A stretch of 64,000 nucleotides of DNA from Pelecanus crispus. Its lineage: Eukaryota; Chordata; Aves; Pelecaniformes; Pelecanidae. Where the stretch lies: contig NC_134653.1 of the NCBI RefSeq assembly GCF_030463565.1, positions 28,209,150-28,273,149 of the forward strand. Direction: 5' to 3'. Below are positions 61,501 to 64,000 of the stretch, piece by piece. The notes below the pieces were generated by a model, which did no database searches, had not been told where the DNA came from, and saw only the letters and a program-made list of their open reading frames with translations. How positions within the stretch are numbered: the first letter of the stretch is position 1; every line of letters starts with the position of its first letter. The translations under genes were made by a program, and so were the position numbers.

Positions 61501-63598
61501 CTGAGGTCGGCACCCCGTGGTGCTGGTGCCACTAACCGTGTACCTTCTTTCCCGTTGTCAACTAGGAGAGCTTGGGGTCGGTGCTGCGAGAGAGAAGGGA
61601 CAAAGAGTTCCTGAGATTGTACCTTGAGGCTTTGCTGCATCTTTACAGAGACCCCTCGTCGTGGTCCCAGGAAGCTTCCCGTAAGCTCCAGGGCTCCTCG
61701 GCAGCATGCCTGGAGATGCTGCTGCACATGGTGGAGGCTGAGTGTCCTGGCCCTGACCTCCTCTTCCAGGCGCTGTGTGCCACCAGCCTGCTGCTCACCT
61801 GCCGGTAGGTCCCCGGCGCTGCCAGGGGGCTCTGCCTGACCCCTTCAGGAGATTTTTCCTTAGTCCTTGCTGGAAACAGAGCCACAAGTTCTCGCCTGTA
61901 AATGACAGCCGGCTTTGTGCTTGGGTCCTGTGGTCTCAGGGCAGCTTGTGGCCTTTGGACCCCCAGACGGAGCCGGTAGGTGTGCCTGAATTCCCTCTCC
62001 TTCCCCGGCCTCTGACAGGTTTGAGGACGAGGACAGCACCCTGGTCGAGCGATGGTGCACGGCACTGGAGGAGTGCAGCCGGTCTGCTTCATTCGAGGTG
62101 CTGCGGCTGGCGGCTGCCCGCTCCCTGCAGACGGCGGGTGCCGATGTGGTGCAGCGATCCCTGCGCGCTGCCTGTCCCTCGCTCGTTCCCGTGGCTCTGC
62201 GGTAGGTCCTTGCAGGAGCAGCACTGCCCACAGCCCCAGGGTGTTGCAGGTTAATAGGCTGACCCTGCAAAAGGTGATATCCCCTGCGAAAAATTCAAGG
62301 GCATTAAAGAAAACCCCAATCATTAAAAAATCACTAGCACCCAAGAGCTTGCAGCCTACAAAAAATTTGTGGGTGGCATTTTAATAGAAGCAGGCAGTCC
62401 CTTATGAGTAATAAACTGCATTGATGGGTCCCCTCGATCCCCGTCACAGTCCCTGCCCTCCCAAGCAGTGAGCCCTTGGGTGGTGGCTGTGCCTTTCACA
62501 ACCCCGGAGAAAAGTCCGTCGGGGAAGTGTTGGCCTGGAGGGGGTCTCATCCTTCCCTGACCCTCCAGGCAGGCGGGGGATGCTCTGGGGAGTGCAGCGG
62601 CTTTCCCTTCTCTTCCCTTTCCCCAGGCTGATAAACGTGGGCATTCACCTTCTGCAAGATGAGGAGCGGGAGGTCCGGCATGAGGCCTCAGGTTTCGCCA
62701 GCCTCCTGCGGCAGGACCCTGGTGAGCCCCTCCAAGACAGCTGCGTTTTTGTGCAAGACAATGTGGGCCTCCTGGGCCTCCTGCAGCTCCTCCTGGCAGA
62801 GTTTGGGGAGCACCCCGAAACCTTCAACTTGCTGCTGCAGCATCTCCCCATCCTAGATCTCAGGGGCATCATGGAGGAGCTGGAGGCCAACAAGTGAGTT
62901 GCCAGACCCCTGGGCTGGGTACAAGGGAGCGTGGGGGGCCATGGGGCCGGCCCTGGCTTCACCTGCACCTCGGTTTTCCCCCACCAGAGCTGCCAGCCTG
63001 TACAAGGAGGACGAACCCAACGTTTTTGCAGAGCCGGCCGTCCTGGCACGGCAGCTGCTCCCCGTCCTGCTGCAGCTCCTAGAGAAGGCGCCTGCTGGCA
63101 GCCAGCTCCATGCCTCAGCTCTGCGCTGGCTGGCAGCCGCGGGCCCCAGTGTCCTGTGCGACCTGCGGTACTGCAAGCACCGCTGGAGCCAAGGTACGGC
63201 GCGGGGGGAGCGGGGTGGCACAAAGGCCCAAGGACAGGCAAGCTGGTGTCCTCATCCCCTGGGCTGGCTCTGCCTGGGAGGGTGTCCCTGCCATGCTCAC
63301 GGCTCTTTCGCCCACTCTCTCCGCAGAGACCGCCGCCCGCTGGGGGATGAAGGCGCTGGGCTGTGCCAAGCTGCACGCGGCCGTGGCCGTGCTGCTGGTG
63401 AGGGCTCGGCTGGTGGCACAGGTGCTGCAGGTGCTGGGGGAAAGTGCCGCCACCGTGCCGGGGCTGGGCTGCAGTGCCCGGCAGCTGGAGCAGGAGCTTC
63501 AGCTGGTGCAGGGGCTGCTGGCACAGCATGGGCTGGCCCCCACGCTGAGCCAGGGCGATGTGCTGGGGGAGCCGGGACCACCGTCCGGGGCTGCCTGA
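49558..63598 (+). CDS. THADA-like: THADA/Trm732-family HEAT-repeat protein (THADA paralogue), 31 exons
   Basis: Exons: 49558-49682, 50362-50539, 50763-50849, 51134-51161, 51503-51651, 51867-51989, 52228-52348, 52609-52760, 53245-53329, 53639-53775, 54213-54410, 54790-55486, 55585-55737, 55830-55939, 56086-56246, 56502-56668, 56955-57140, 57706-57854, 58491-58634, 58941-59045, 59256-59456, 59747-59897, 60038-60275, 60420-60659, 60787-61012, 61156-61361, 61566-61804, 62019-62201, 62627-62893, 62988-63193, 63327-63598. All introns are GT/AG and phases agree except in exon 26, which is one base short. Predicted length is about 1,894 residues (human THADA 1,953). Family marks: GLLTCCKTDIL, EGVSEFIHSSFRLLLEIY, FLPFNLNCDSSSFRQLLQAA, and a DUF2428 region (about residues 1050-1360) with TRRAAGFP, SPCWAMRNAAIQLFSALTSR, SPIYAVRAMAAKALVPVV and NTIHGRLLQM. 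THADA and yeast Trm732 partner the FTSJ1/Trm7 enzyme for 2'-O-methylation of tRNA position 32; that role here is inferred. Classical THADA lies elsewhere, so this is probably a paralogue. The start is uncertain: ATG 49579 has a better context, and the frame is open back to 49360. Confidence 0.88.
49683..50361 (+). other. THADA-like: THADA-like intron 1 with minisatellite
   Basis: Intron of about 680 bases, GC-rich. It contains a C-run at about 49750-49763, and the right half is a tandem repeat array annotated separately. The open frames on both strands here are composition effects. Confidence 0.85.
50113..50343 (+). repeat. Minisatellite, 31-bp unit, about 7 copies
   Basis: Units begin GCACCCCAACCCTAAT and end ATCAAGCCAGG, each 30-32 bases. 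Alternating units share variants (TCCAAATC versus TCCCCACC), hinting at a 62-bp higher-order unit. It lies wholly within intron 1 of the THADA-like gene, close to the exon 2 acceptor. Confidence 0.85.
57141..57705 (+). other. THADA-like: THADA-like intron 17
   Basis: Intron of 565 bases between the GADEQ exon and the AAAPSFADMGN exon. No repeat or extra exon is recognised. Confidence 0.8.
57855..58490 (+). other. THADA-like: THADA-like intron 18
   Basis: Intron of 636 bases between the CCWVSVK exon and the EIGLLLGGLVELL exon. Open frames inside are shadows of GC-rich sequence. Confidence 0.8.
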
Positions 63599-64000
63599 TG
63601 GCTCCAGGCGTGGAGTCGCATCATGCCAAGCCCCACAGCCACAAGGGTCCTGGTTCACATTGCTACATCCCTCCGTTTGCTGGATGCTCTCTCTGGCCAC
63701 CAGGCAGGACTGCAGGTTTGGTGGTGTAACTCAGGGGAACCCCACTGACCGTGCAGGACACGATCCCTTTGTTCCCAATGTTTTGTAGCTCTCCATCCCG
63801 AGGACGCCAGTGCAGCATTGCCTTGGCCTGTGCCTGCACTGCTGCCCGCAGCATCCCTGCCCTCGGGTCTGGCTGGGAAGAGGGGGCATGTGCCCCGGAG
63901 CCCTCACACCCCCTTGCACTTCTTGACTCCCACCACCTTTTTTTTAACCAACATTTTAGCTCCTCTTTTATGGCCGACCTGGGCTTTTATCCCAAATAAA
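63599..64000 (+). other. THADA-like: THADA-like 3' UTR and poly(A) signal
   Basis: The stop codon TGA ends at 63598. The 3' UTR runs to a canonical AATAAA at 63995-64000, which is also the window's last hexamer, so cleavage falls just outside. No other feature is seen. Confidence 0.75.
63995..64000 (+). terminator. THADA-like: Poly(A) signal AATAAA of THADA-like gene
   Basis: Canonical hexamer about 400 bases after the stop codon, and the last six bases of the window. Confidence 0.65.

Overview
The window reads as bird genomic DNA. The grounds are CR1 non-LTR retrotransposon pieces ending in the octamer-type tail (around 47.9-49.3 kb), compact GC-rich genes with short introns on the right, and a gene order I recognise as the vertebrate equivalent of the human 22q11.2 DiGeorge region. 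Species cannot be fixed from sequence alone. All products and exon limits were derived by hand from reading frames, GT/AG splice signals, phase bookkeeping and remembered family sequences; no search was run.

Layout. 1-23 kb: DGCR2, minus strand, of which only exon 1 (signal peptide) and exon 2 (LDL-receptor class A module) lie here, separated by an AT-rich intron of about 20.9 kb. Its CpG-rich promoter (about 22.4-23.25 kb) abuts a roughly 33-bp-unit minisatellite (23.25-23.75 kb). 24.85-25.31 kb: a decayed copy of a testis-specific serine kinase (TSSK). 30.2-31.2 kb: an intact, intronless TSSK1/2-type kinase on the plus strand with a TATA/CRE-like promoter. 32.2-41.2 kb: ESS2 (DGCR14), ten coding exons on the minus strand, tail-to-tail with TSSK. 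42.5-44.5 kb: GSC2 (goosecoid-2), three exons on the minus strand, encoding a K50 homeodomain and an eh1 repressor motif. 47.9-49.3 kb: a cluster of CR1 tails including a direct duplication of about 185 bp. 49.36-49.45 kb: a perfect inverted repeat with 47-bp arms. 49.6-63.6 kb: a 31-exon plus-strand gene for a roughly 1,890-residue THADA/Trm732-family protein with a clear DUF2428 region; its poly(A) signal is the last six bases of the window.

How it fits together. DGCR2-TSSK-ESS2-GSC2 is the order known from mammals. The genes share a neighbourhood, not a pathway: a membrane adhesion-type receptor, a spermatid kinase, a spliceosome-associated factor, an embryonic repressor and a predicted tRNA-methyltransferase partner.

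Most interesting points. (1) A full-length THADA relative stands beside GSC2, where mammals have SLC25A1; classical THADA lies in a different chromosomal neighbourhood, so this is probably an ancient paralogue. (2) One exon of that gene has a one-base reading-frame discrepancy. (3) There is a fossil second TSSK. (4) A perfect 47-bp palindrome lies just upstream of the THADA-like gene. (5) There are two minisatellites. No CRISPR, operon or other prokaryotic system is present, and I found no convincing wholly novel system.
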